Shown here in pieces: positions 1-18,327 of a stretch of DNA of 22,551 nt. Under the pieces are notes generated by a model that was not told the DNA's origin, made no database searches, and saw only the letters and a list, made by a program, of their open reading frames with translations. The stretch is from Priapulus caudatus (lineage: Eukaryota > Priapulida > Priapulimorpha > Priapulimorphida > Priapulidae). Location: assembly GCF_000485595.1 (NCBI RefSeq), contig NW_014577254.1, forward strand, positions 297,689-320,239, read 5' to 3'. Within the stretch, counting starts at the first letter, position 1; every line of letters starts with the position of its first letter. Both the position numbers and the translations under genes were made by a program.

Positions 1-16
1 GATATACCGGTATATC
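1..16. repeat. 16-bp perfect palindrome at the left edge
   Basis: gatataccggtatatc equals its own reverse complement. It is followed by acacccctag, which resembles the end of a hAT-like terminus, so it may be the tail of an element cut by the window edge. Confidence 0.5.
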
Positions 17-120
17 GTTACACCCCTAGTATACACACATCAGTAGCAAGGTAAAGCCATGTAGAAGGGAATGGTAGGGTTTTTTTCGCGCCAATAGCGG
101 CGTACGGGCCGCATTCTCAG

Positions 121-219
121 CGCATGCATTTTGCATGCGATCTCACGAAATTTCAATGAACCCCGTTCTGTCCCAATATAACCCTCACCAAAATATAAAA
201 AAGGTTATATGGGACAGAA
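121..219. repeat. Two hairpins in tandem
   Basis: CGCATGCA (121-128) pairs with TGCATGCG (132-139). Then TTCTGTCCCAATATAACC (166-183) pairs with GGTTATATGGGACAGAA (203-219), with one bulged base and a 19-nt loop. These could be a MITE remnant or a structured RNA segment; I see no flanking duplication. Confidence 0.6.
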
Positions 220-305
220 TTATTCGGTCTATAGTGAGTAGTGACCGATTGCAACGGATTCTAGCTCGGAAACAGATGAGATATGTACAATGATTCGCCA
301 CTATT

Positions 306-331
306 ACTAGTAGTAGTAGTAGTAGTAGTAG
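306..331. repeat. (TAG)n microsatellite
   Basis: Eight consecutive TAG units with a short AT-rich flank. Confidence 0.9.
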
Positions 332-383
332 GCCTAATAGTAATACGCAACTCCACCAATCTGCTGACTAAGTGACTTCTAGA

Positions 384-563
384 CTAATAGTAATATGAAC
401 AATAATTCACCGGCACTTGATTAGCAGCTGCAGCAGCAGTGGCAGCAGCCGCTTGAAGTTGAGCAACAGCTTGTTGCTGGTCATCTTCTTCTTGATCCTC
501 CGGAGTCACGAATGCCGAATCGTCAGAACTCGGGATAACTTCGGCGAGCTCGACCTCCGACAT
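384..563 (-). CDS. Possible minus-strand coding exon, acidic/Ala-rich, unrecognised
   Basis: An open frame reads MSEVELAEVIPSSDDSAFVT, then an acidic-Gln run (PEDQEEDDQQQ), a poly-Ala run and NQVPVNYCSYYY before TAG. The ATG context (aaaATGt) is good. The frame extends upstream to an ATG at 620. It could be a complete small protein, a terminal exon, or a first exon using the donor-like gtgaat near 413. The Ala run comes from a CAG/GCN repeat on the other strand. I recognise no family. It lies back to back with the SLC3A1-like gene, 5.4 kb away. Confidence 0.3.
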   Translation of the reverse strand: MSEVELAEVIPSSDDSAFVTPEDQEEDDQQQAVAQLQAAAATAAAAANQVPVNYCSYYY

Positions 564-620
564 TTTGTTGAACTTCGTATCCATTCGGCTTTGCATAAAA
601 AAACCTGTATTATTTAGCAT

Positions 621-1854
621 AAGGCGGCAGAAAAAATAATTCTAGGAGACATGTAATTGACCGACGAGCCTGGCGAGCATAATAAATTGCAAATACAATG
701 TTACAGAATGTAAAAATAGGAAAATTTGTCAGAAAATTACCGACGAAGGTGAAAACACAAGAGCAGCAATTAAGTTTTTCGTAATACTCGGGAAAGTATT
801 GTAAATATTCACGTACAAATGTACAAATTTAAGCGTAATTTAATAAATATTACTTAATGCCGTGTATAATATCAGCATTATATTAAAAAAGACAATTAAA
901 ATTGTTATTTTTTTAAAGAATTAGTCATATCATCTGGTATTTTGGCGAGATATATCGCCAGCAGTGCAGCACCACAACATCCGGTAAGCTGACATTGTTA
1001 TGGTCACATGGCGCGTATTTCAGTTACAAAACTGTGTATTTTTACTTTTACTTCTTGTTGTTGAAGAATTTACATAATTATTATGTATGTTATAGAAGAG
1101 ATTGTGGGAAAGGTATGGAATAACTCCCATCAAGACTATGCAATGTGTACATGTATCCCAACGCTAGTCCACAGAGAATGCAGCGCTAACGGGTTTACCT
1201 GCTTGCCGCTAAGTGGCGTTGGCGCTGGTATCGCCTCAATGTCACACACGTTTGGGCATATTTACCTGTGTTGACATGGTTCACTGCCTTTACTGTTTAC
1301 CTGTGGTCATACACACTACACACATAACTAAAACTAGGGCGTTCCCTAGTCTACGCCTAGCCTCGGTGTTGACACTGTTGCGTTATATGCCAGTACGCTC
1401 GGATAAAACGCGTAAAAAATTTGGGTCAGTCTACGTGGGCCATTTTAAATTATAGCATCATTGAGAAGGGAGCTAATACTAATAGTAATACGGCTAGCAA
1501 GACAGACATGATGAAGGAACATGACTATGGTATACGTAGTAGTACTACTAGTACTAGTACATTTTTAAAAAGATTTTTCACTAAGTTAATTGTAAATGTA
1601 AACTTGTTACTGTTAGAGTGTTACTGTTAGGTGCGGAACATATATTGTCATTTATTGATATAATATATATACGTGAGTCACAGATTGTTGGGATTGTGTA
1701 CACTTACCTTAAATGTTTGAATAAGACAGAAGGGAGTAGGTTGAGGTAGCAAAGCGGGGTATTGGAGAAGGAAGATAGATGATGGATTATGGAAGACAGG
1801 ATAAGAAATTCAAATAGACAGGGGGAAGGAAGGTCGTTAAGTGATAGATAGAAG
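621..1854. other. No gene recognised; AT-rich, then purine-rich
   Basis: Short open frames here (for example near 1083-1455) have no recognisable protein character and no good splice context. From about 1720 the + strand becomes strongly purine-rich (gaagg/gatag runs). Confidence 0.5.
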
Positions 1855-1864
1855 GTACATTTAA

Positions 1865-2034
1865 CAGAGTGGCATATATCTGACGGCTGCCGGGCACGGT
1901 CTTAGATTTCCTAAATGCCCGGCAGTTTTTAGTTTTCAGCGTTATCTTAAAAATAAACAAGGGTTAGGGTTAGGAACTGCCGGGCATTTAGGAAATCGAA
2001 GACCGTGCCCGGCTGCCGGGCATATAGCCACAGC
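1865..2034. mobile_element. Foldback (palindromic) MITE with 10-bp flanking direct repeat
   Basis: The left arm around 1885-1926 (ggctgccgggcacggtct...) is nearly the exact reverse complement of the right arm around 1975-2017. The loop contains gggttagggttagg. The identical 10-mer gtacatttaa lies at 1855-1864 and 2035-2044, directly outside the element, as expected of a target-site duplication. A 9-10 bp duplication with long inverted arms is Mutator-like. No coding capacity. Confidence 0.75.
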
Positions 2035-2117
2035 GTACATTTAAGGAATCAAGGGAGGTTACAGGTTGATAAGAAATCGTGGTGAGAGGCGATAGGTTGA
2101 TAAGGGATGAGGAAGTG

Positions 2118-2296
2118 CAGTGTTTCCCCTGCATTGACACGAGCGAGGCAGGCCACCTCGCTCAAATTCTCAGCCGCCACACAGAAATTTGTCCAAAACA
2201 CTGCATCGCTGACGAAAATCAATGTTCTTCCATAGAACAGTCCTTATAATGCACCAAATTTACCACCTCACACCTTTTTGGCCAGGGGAAACACTG
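2118..2296. mobile_element. 179-bp hAT-like MITE, 5-bp target duplication
   Basis: Termini CAGTGTTTCCCCTG and CAGGGGAAACACTG are perfect 14-bp inverted repeats of the hAT type. aagtg occurs on both flanks (2113-2117 and 2297-2301). A classical hAT duplication is 8 bp, so the 5-bp repeat is unusual. No coding capacity. Confidence 0.75.
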
Positions 2297-2443
2297 AAGT
2301 GGACATTACTTATGGGTATAAGGGGTGGAGAGAATAAGAAGTGGATGAGGAATAGAATGGAGTTGAGAGGATCGATAAGGCATTGAGAAGACATTAGAGT
2401 ATAGATGCGGGAAAATGAGGAAAAGGAATGAGGGGTCAAAATT

Positions 2444-2520
2444 TAGGGGTGCACCGGATCCAACTTTTTAAGTTCTGGCCGGGACCGGAACTTTAGCTGG
2501 AAATAAACTTGACAGTTTTG
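2444..2520 (+). mobile_element. Terminus of a TAGGGGTGCACC (hAT-type) family
   Basis: It starts TAGGGGTGCACCGGATCC and continues into a ggccgggaccggaactt segment. The same terminus lies in reverse at 5149, and an internal segment of the family (gttccggttccgg, then ctccattaggagtgttccc) lies at about 3870-3975. The 8-bp flanks at 2436 and 5150 do not match, so I cannot say the three pieces are one element. Confidence 0.55.
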
Positions 2521-2965
2521 GCCCAGTATTGCGCAAACTCACTTGGCCTGAAGGAAATATCATTAGCAGGCACATCACTCAGGCGAGTAGGACAATGCTG
2601 AAAGTTCTAATTACGGGATGGTTGTTAGGTGTATGAATCGGCTGCTTACAGTGCATAATTTTCATAATTCCGGCATCTTATTTGCGAGCAAATTCTGTGG
2701 CAAAACCTGCATGTTGCAGTATCCCTGGTTTTAGTCTATTATTTTCAACATATAGACAGATGCCATTCCTGTGGCTCTAAGAGTATTTGATTATAAAAGA
2801 AAATCTGATGAATCACCTAACATCAGTTAGGTTCACTTTAGTTAGTTAGCCAAGGTTCAAGTGGCAAGCGTTTTTTTTGGGCGGAATAGTGTTAAAAGTT
2901 GTTAACAAGTAATATTGTCAGCATGACTCAGCAAGTTGACTCTATTGACTCTCTACCGACCTCTG

Positions 2966-3756
2966 CAGGGGTCGAAATTAGTGGTATCCCGATATCTGCG
3001 GGATAGTAGATTCTTGTGTTGGATACCAGATTTCAATGCTTGGTGCTGGGATAGTAAAAAAAAAATCGTCAAAATCGGGATAGCGGTTGTTGAGCATATT
3101 TGCAAGCGTAAGCGTAGCCGATGTTGATCATAAATGTGATGTGTATACATTGTATCAAGCGAACTAGACAATACGTCTGCAGTGTACTTGTCTGTGTATA
3201 TCTGTGAATCTGTTTTCATGTTTTTATATAATAGGCGCGTTCACACTGGCGGGAATTAGCGGAAATCTCACTAAGTATCGCGATCAGCATCGCGCTGCAA
3301 ATCGCACTTTTGACTGCGATTATTTGGGAATTAGCGCGATTAATCTCACCGCGGCGTGTGTGTGAACGCTCGCCCAAATAATCCCGGTATTTTCTATCCC
3401 ATCATTCCAAGCGATCGTATCAACATCCGGCAGTGAGCATGCGCAGTTCGATTAATAGAATTATGCCGCTCGGCGATTAGCGAGATATTTCCGCCTGTGT
3501 GAACAACGACACAATTATCTCGGTATTTCCATCGCGATTAGCATCGCGGTTTTTCTTGTGTGTGAACACGCCTATTAATTACATTACATATTAATAATTT
3601 TCAAATTCTATTATTGCATATTTCAAGATTTTGGATACCAACATTGTTGAAATTACTATCCAAAAAATTGGATACCAGATCTTTGGGGGGGATACCGGAT
3701 TTCAATACCTGGTATAGCGAATGGATACCATAATAAAAATATAATTTCGACCCCTG
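2966..3756. mobile_element. 791-bp DNA-transposon remnant, CAGGGGTCGAAATTA termini
   Basis: CAGGGGTCGAAATTA (2966-2980) is mirrored by TAATTTCGACCCCTG (3742-3756), and ctctg flanks both sides (2961-2965, 3757-3761). Subterminal segments also pair: ggataccaga...tttcaat recurs near both ends. A second MITE sits inside it. No transposase frame remains. Confidence 0.75.
3231..3575. mobile_element. MITE nested in the 791-bp element (ATAGGCGYGTTCACAC termini, TA target)
   Basis: ATAGGCGCGTTCACAC on the left pairs with GTGTGAACACGCCTAT on the right (one mismatch), flanked by TA on both sides. The interior is built of recurring gcgattag/ggtatttcc units and gtgtgtgaac blocks, giving internal inverted repeats. 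Confidence 0.7.
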
Positions 3757-3869
3757 CTCTGTGTTATTCGATAAGTGCAAGCCAAACTTATAAGCCATCT
3801 TTAGAAGTCTACATTCAGTGACTGAACTTTTGATCTTGATTGATGACGCTTGTAGCAGAAATGAAATTA

Positions 3870-3975
3870 GGAAAAGTTCCGGTTCCGGCCGACTGTTTCT
3901 GAAGGGTTCCTGCTGGAACCGGGCTAATGCTCCATTAGGAGTGTTCCCAACTTTCACTAACCTAAATGACATTAA
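3870..3975 (+). mobile_element. Internal fragment of the TAGGGGTGCACC family
   Basis: gttccggttccgg, then ctccattaggagtgttccc and aactttc...atgacatta, are in inverted orientation to the copy at 5045-5149. The fragment holds an extra segment of about 50 bp not in that copy. Confidence 0.6.
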
Positions 3976-4029
3976 ACCACAAACCTAATATATGACCATG
4001 ACCATATATATATATGCAGGCTTTCATTT

Positions 4030-4140
4030 TTAAGGGGCGCGATCGCGCTCGGCGCTCCACCGCGCACTGACGAAATTCGTGCCATGGTGCGCGCATCATC
4101 CGCGCCTACATAAAAGTGGTTGAAATCGCGCACCAAAAGT
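4030..4140. other. CpG-dense patch
   Basis: ggggcgcgatcgcgctcggcg and related strings give high GC and many CpG in an AT-rich setting. No adjacent coding exon or gene start is recognisable. It may be a repeat end or an unlinked promoter. Confidence 0.4.
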
Positions 4141-4796
4141 AATGTCTATTATGTTGAATAGCGCTCCATAGAGTTCTCATGTAGGGGGGTACAAAAAGGT
4201 TAGCAACACACAACAATTTGTGTGTGTAAGTAACTGAACGTATGGCAGAGGTACAGGTCTGGTTACTACCCTCTGGTTTATATATATATATAAATATAAC
4301 TAAACAACAGCATCCAAATACAGGTACCTATACGGTAGCCACAAGTTACCTGCTCGTTTCTACTATATAACGTGGCGAGAAGTGGTTTTCTGCCGACGTG
4401 AAACAGTCGTAGGGCTGGAGGGGCTACATACGTGGGCTAACTACGTACAAGTAATTTGGCTAGTTTGTTTGATGGATTGTGATCGATATTTTCGTGCTGA
4501 AATTTGCAGGTACATGGATTAGAATCTCTAAGGATGGAAATCAGAAATAAATAAAACAAGTTTATTTTTACATCCGATCAACTCTTTTATTAATCTGTGT
4601 GCTAGTGTTGGGTTGTTGGATGAAAAAATGTAATCCTGACGAAGCCATTGAATGAATGAAGCGTGAAGATTGAATGATAATCAGTAGATTGACATGACAT
4701 CCCAATTTTCGTTTTGGATTTCACTCTAGACTGAGGATTGGTCATTGATTCCATCATCATGACCCAAGAGGCATTGATGGACGAGCCCTCAAGGAG

Positions 4797-4920
4797 CTCT
4801 CCATCATCCTTTTAAAGGTGTGATTTTAGTGGCGCTCTCCATCATGGCCTCTTAACTCTTAAGGGTGTGATTTTTTAGTGGAGCTTCTCCATCATGCCTT
4901 TAAAGGTGTGATTATGGAGG
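4797..4920. repeat. Degenerate tandem repeat, three units
   Basis: Units begin ctccatcat and run to aaggtgtgatttt(a)gtgg, of about 38-50 bp. The start of a fourth may lie at 4741-4760. Confidence 0.6.
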
Positions 4921-4991
4921 CGTGAAAAGACCCCCTATGTGTCCTAGGAGTCATTAGTAGTCCTCCTGTACTTTTCAAATCTGAAAAGCCT

Positions 4992-4994
<3 letters not shown>

Positions 4995-5025
<31 letters not shown>

Positions 5026-5034
5026 ATATATATA
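4995..5034. repeat. (TA)n microsatellite
   Basis: A long TA run interrupted once by AATA. It is at the inner edge of the family fragment that ends at 5149. Confidence 0.9.
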
Positions 5035-5044
5035 TGTTATTATG

Positions 5045-5149
5045 ACCATTAATGACATTAAAGTTGGGAACACTCCTAATGGAGTATCACCCCGGAACCG
5101 GAACTCTGAAAAATTGGGGATTCGGCCGGATAGTTCTGGTGCACCCCTA
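5045..5149 (-). mobile_element. Terminus of the TAGGGGTGCACC family (reverse orientation)
   Basis: It ends ...agttctggtgcacccctag. Its body (gggaacactcctaatggag, ccggaaccggaact) mirrors 3870-3975. Confidence 0.6.
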
Positions 5150-14941
<9,792 letters not shown>

Positions 14942-15409
14942 TATTTCTATGCACGTCAAATGAACCCGTTTTATTAACCTTAGATCTGTCAATATAAACT
15001 TGATTACTGTGCATATATTGATGAGGTACTATTAAATATGTTATTAACCTAAGGAAGAATATAAATGTTTATAACTATAAAATCAAGAGATAATATAGCT
15101 AAAGATAATGAAGAAATTTTCCAATCGTGTCCAGTGAAAATATTTTCAGTGAATTGCAAAACAGTTTGTGTGCTCTGATATACTCATGTAAAGCATGTGT
15201 AAAATTTTGTGTATTTCACCCATATGCAAGCAAGGTTTCTGATCACGTAATTGTTATTTTACTCTGGCTTTTACATGCAACCAATCAAGAATGTGTCTGA
15301 ATGGGAAGGGAATCATGGTATTAACAGGAGATTTTGTTGTTGGGTTTTATTGGTTATATACATCTAATACATTCACAAATGATTATTGCAATGTAACGAA
15401 AGTAGTTTG

Positions 15410-15415
15410 AATAAA
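15410..15415 (+). terminator. Candidate polyadenylation signal of the SLC3A1-like gene
   Basis: AATAAA about 470 nt past the stop codon; a second AATAAA lies at 15549-15554. Either would give an ordinary 3' UTR. No transcript evidence is available. Confidence 0.45.
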
Positions 15416-15860
15416 AGTTTGGCTGTAATTTGCACGTGGTTGTTAACATGTATGTATCTCTCTGACCACATCGTAAGTCAACAAATTCATGAAGCAATCT
15501 ATTTAATAATGATATTCGAAACCTTTCCCATTAATGCAATTGTGAATTAATAAAAACAGTGAAAATGGTTCTTCCAACAAAATCCAAAAGCTTTGTTAGA
15601 ACATAATATCCTAACAGATTCGCACTGTTTCAGTGGTATGCTATCCTAAGTTTAAAAAAATCAGCTTATTTTAGGCACTACGGTGTGGCATGGCCCTTGA
15701 TTTTTTTGCACTAATAATTTCCGTACACGTCATGGGTTTATATCTTGATAAAAATAAGAGTAAGTAGCGTAAAGTGAAGCGGATTAGATTTTTGCGACAT
15801 CCGAAGTGCTGGTGTGCAACTGTCCTGCACTTCATCGCACATTTGACCAACGACTGCTGA

Positions 15861-15980
15861 CCTGCAGTTTTGACCGGTGCCCCGCAGATTTGACCGGTGC
15901 CCTGCAGATTTTACCGGTGCCCCACAGATTTGACCGGTGCCCCGCAGATTTGACCGGTGACTCAGAGATTTGACCAGACG
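15861..15980. repeat. 20-bp minisatellite, six units
   Basis: The units keep exactly 20-bp spacing, with consensus CCCGCAGATTTGACCGGTGC. The last unit is diverged. Each intact unit has an ACCGGT site. Confidence 0.9.
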
Positions 15981-16100
15981 CTGTCTTTGTCGTTTGTCCC
16001 CGGGGCATACATACTAAATATGTGCAGATGAAGCCCTGAAAACACACCGCTATTTTTTACAACATATTTTTACAACGTATTAAAATGTTTCTGTTTTTTT

Positions 16101-16219
16101 ACTTTTGTTCAGTCATATTTTTGTTCACTCAGTCACTTTTGTTCAGTCAGATTTTTGTTCACTCAGTCACTTTTGTTCAGTCAGATTTTTGTTCACTCAG
16201 TCACTTTTGTTCAGTCAGT
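16101..16219. repeat. 34-bp tandem repeat, about 3.5 units
   Basis: Each unit holds two related halves, cttttgttcagtca and gatttttgttcactcagtca. The strand is T-rich. Confidence 0.9.
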
Positions 16220-16357
16220 CTTACGATATTTTCAGTTCAAGTATATATGCGATATAACCCTACGCAATCCAAAGGGATTTCCTCCATGTCAAACAGTCCA
16301 TAGCTGATATGTGTGTATTCGGCACGCATATTAAATCTCCTACATAAATGGCCGTAT

Positions 16358-16402
16358 CTGTCTGTCGGTCTGTCCATCTGTCTGTCTGTCTGTCCGTCTA
16401 TC
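16358..16402. repeat. (CTGT)n microsatellite, interrupted
   Basis: Runs of ctgt with occasional cggt, ccat and ccgt variants. Confidence 0.85.
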
Positions 16403-16680
16403 TTCTCGAGACCTGTAAGAGGTGACCCCCCAACACCATATATATTCTGAATCAGCATGACGCCACGACATTTGCAAAAAAAGGGGAAGAAATAGAAAAG
16501 GAGATTTTCATTTTTTTTTGGAACTCCACTATTTTTGTAGGTAAATATTATTTTTGGCCACTTTTTGGCTAAAAATTTGACCGAAAACATTTATATTTAA
16601 ACCCGGAAATGATGGATCTATCCGAAAGTACGGAATCGAATCTCAATTTCATACATGGAACGTAAAAATAGTAGCGCACT

Positions 16681-16793
16681 GCAGCAGAAAAGTAAAGAGG
16701 AATCCTAGCGCTTGACTATACACTGCAGCAGAAAAGTAAAGAGGAATCCTAGCACAGCAGAAAAGTAAAGAGGAATCCTAGCGCTCGACTATA
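16681..16793. repeat. Tandem repeat of about 40 bp, three units
   Basis: Core agcagaaaagtaaagaggaa followed by tcctag occurs three times; the middle unit lacks the gcgcttgactata tail. It ends at an actatagt palindrome. Confidence 0.9.
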
Positions 16794-16818
16794 GTCGACA
16801 CTCGCCCTATAAGGGTTT

Positions 16819-16900
16819 TAATGTATGTGATAATGTATGTCATAATACGTGCTATCTGTATCTGATGAAATACAGATAGCACGTATTATCACATACATTA
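16819..16900. repeat. Long hairpin
   Basis: taatgtatgtgataat...acgtgctatctgtat (16819-16861) pairs with the fully complementary 31-bp arm at 16870-16900. The left arm has an extra 12-nt insertion that repeats part of itself (gtatgtcataat). The loop is 8 nt. It could be a MITE core. Confidence 0.8.
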
Positions 16901-17156
16901 ACCGATGTTAACCGATTGTCCGAAGTGAAATTCTTAGGACAGATTTATAAAATCCGAATAACATCAGTACAGCCGTCATGGCAGACTAAATTCTAGCTCT
17001 TTTCTCCTTTATCCCGGGCATCGCCGCCCAGCTAGTACATGGATAAAAGCCAATCGGGTATTAAATAGAAGAATGCTGAGGATGTCATTGCTTGCTTTAT
17101 AATCTACGTGATCATGTATGTATGAGTAGCTGTTGCTGGTATGTATAATGGTTATA

Positions 17157-17512
17157 CAGGGGTAGAAATTAACTTTTGAACACTGAAGTCCAACGGACTG
17201 GACTCTCTACCCTCAAAAAGAGGGAGTCCGCAGCAAAATTAGAGAGTCCGCAGTCTGAGGTTCAAACTTAAAGATATTAACAATAACGCATGTGCTTATT
17301 TTTAAGATTTATGCAGTTGCACGTCTGCCAAATTTTCTTGGGACATTACCTGAAAAAATACGGTAATTCCACGAGGGCGTGCTCCGGAATGAACTAGTCA
17401 GTATAGCAGAATTATCAGGGAGTTACACGGACTCCTGCATATGTCAAATCAGGGAGTCCGGCAGTAAATCAGAGACTATTTGATTCCGGACTCCCGCTAA
17501 TTTCGCACCCTG
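17157..17512. mobile_element. 356-bp MITE, CAGGGGTAGAAATTA terminus, related to the element at 2966
   Basis: CAGGGGTAGAAATTAAC on the left and GCTAATTTCGCACCCTG on the right form imperfect inverted termini. gttata flanks both sides (17151-17156, 17513-17518). The interior repeats gggagtccg in both orientations. The termini match the 791-bp element at 2966-3756. Confidence 0.7.
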
Positions 17513-17826
17513 GTTATATACACGAGCCTAGGCGTGAGAGTATTGTATACACTAGATATTATATAGAGATTATAATTTGGGTCGAGCGACGACAGACTGT
17601 TTTGCGTTTGTATAAGACACTGTCTCTTGGCTAGGAAAAACATTGTGATTATGGAGACAAATATTGACTGCACCTGACACCCGAGCATCGGATAACATTG
17701 AACAGAATCTACCGTACACTCCTTAAGTGAAAGATAAAGCCGGAAAGGCAAACCGCCATGAAATTGCATTTTTTTTTCATTCCCGTGACACTCCATCCAA
17801 TCGATTTGACTAACCGATAATTAATT

Positions 17827-17980
17827 TGATAGATCGGTCACGATACAGTTTTGTTCTGTTCTTCATATACGTCCTGATAATATTCTATCAACCTTGATAG
17901 CACGATGTGCCCTTTGTACACAGAGATAGTACTGCCAATCTGGCGCATTCAAACCTGTAAGATTGCGGTTGATCAGATAG
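17827..17980. promoter_or_regulatory. GATA-motif cluster upstream of the aminopeptidase gene
   Basis: WGATAR matches: TGATAG 17827, TGATAA 17875, CTATCA (reverse) 17885, TGATAG 17895, AGATAG 17924, AGATAG 17975. That is six in 154 bp, all within 240 bp of the ATG. Gut GATA factors control intestinal hydrolases in animals; the link here is inferred. A purine-rich 5' leader (gaagggagagagcgag) follows. Confidence 0.5.
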
Positions 17981-18062
17981 AGTGAAGGGAGAGAGCGAGA
18001 GTGAAGGGAGCACGGTGAAGAGCTCTTTATTTCTACATCGAGAAATAACAAACGGAATCGGG

Positions 18063-18327
18063 ATGCCTAACGCGAATTTCACCGACTCCACGGTGTCGCT
18101 CGAGGGAGGAGTGATCGGTGAGAAATCCTCGAAGAGCGGCGGTTGTTACGTGTCCACGACGGTTGCCGTGCTCCTCGTCTTGCTCGCTGCCGCCCTCGTC
18201 ATCGCCACCGGCCTCATCGTCGGCCTGGCTTTACCGGAGCCAAGCTGCGAGGAAGTGACAACGACAGTAGCGACAACGACAGTAGCGACGCTGCCACCGG
18301 TAACGCCGACAAACGTACCGATCGAAG
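18063..18327 (+). CDS. ANPEP: Aminopeptidase exon 1: start codon, membrane anchor, Thr-rich stalk
   Basis: ATG at 18063 is the first in-frame ATG and has a G at -3; the donor is ATCGAAG|gtaatc, phase 1. It codes MPNANFTDSTVSLEG, then Cys28 just inside the membrane, the hydrophobic segment VAVLLVLLAAALVIATGLIV, and a stalk with a twofold 15-bp repeat that gives VTTTVATTTVATLPP. This Thr-rich run is a likely O-glycosylated spacer. The exon is GC-rich compared with its surroundings. Confidence 0.92.

Noticed and set aside
1083-1455. Overlapping short + strand open frames
   Set aside because: Cys/His-rich by composition only. No zinc-finger spacing, splice context or conserved pattern.
1960-1974. 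gggttagggttagg as an interstitial telomere
   Set aside because: Only about two units, and they lie in the loop of a foldback element.
3601-3972. Minus-strand open frame of 123 codons
   Set aside because: It spans the end of one transposon remnant and a fragment of another, so it is not a gene.
4472-4509. ATG exon ending TTTGCAG|gtacat as the missing first exon
   Set aside because: It ends in phase 2 and does not match the phase 1 start at 6024. Using an alternative acceptor 14 bp further in would fix the phase, but that site has a poor polypyrimidine tract.
16101-16219. Regular repeats as a CRISPR array
   Set aside because: The repeats are directly joined without unique spacers, in animal DNA.
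16237-16590. Minus-strand frame of 117 codons with a DRQMDRPTDR run
   Set aside because: The run is the CTGT microsatellite read in reverse. There is no coherent protein.
16920-16950. gtgaaattcttagga as an 18S rRNA fragment
   Set aside because: The match to the rRNA string is short and the flanking sequence does not continue it.
17982-18062. Longer N-terminus for the aminopeptidase (GTG at 17982)
   Set aside because: Not an ATG. The first in-frame ATG is 18063, and the upstream residues look like translated purine-rich leader.
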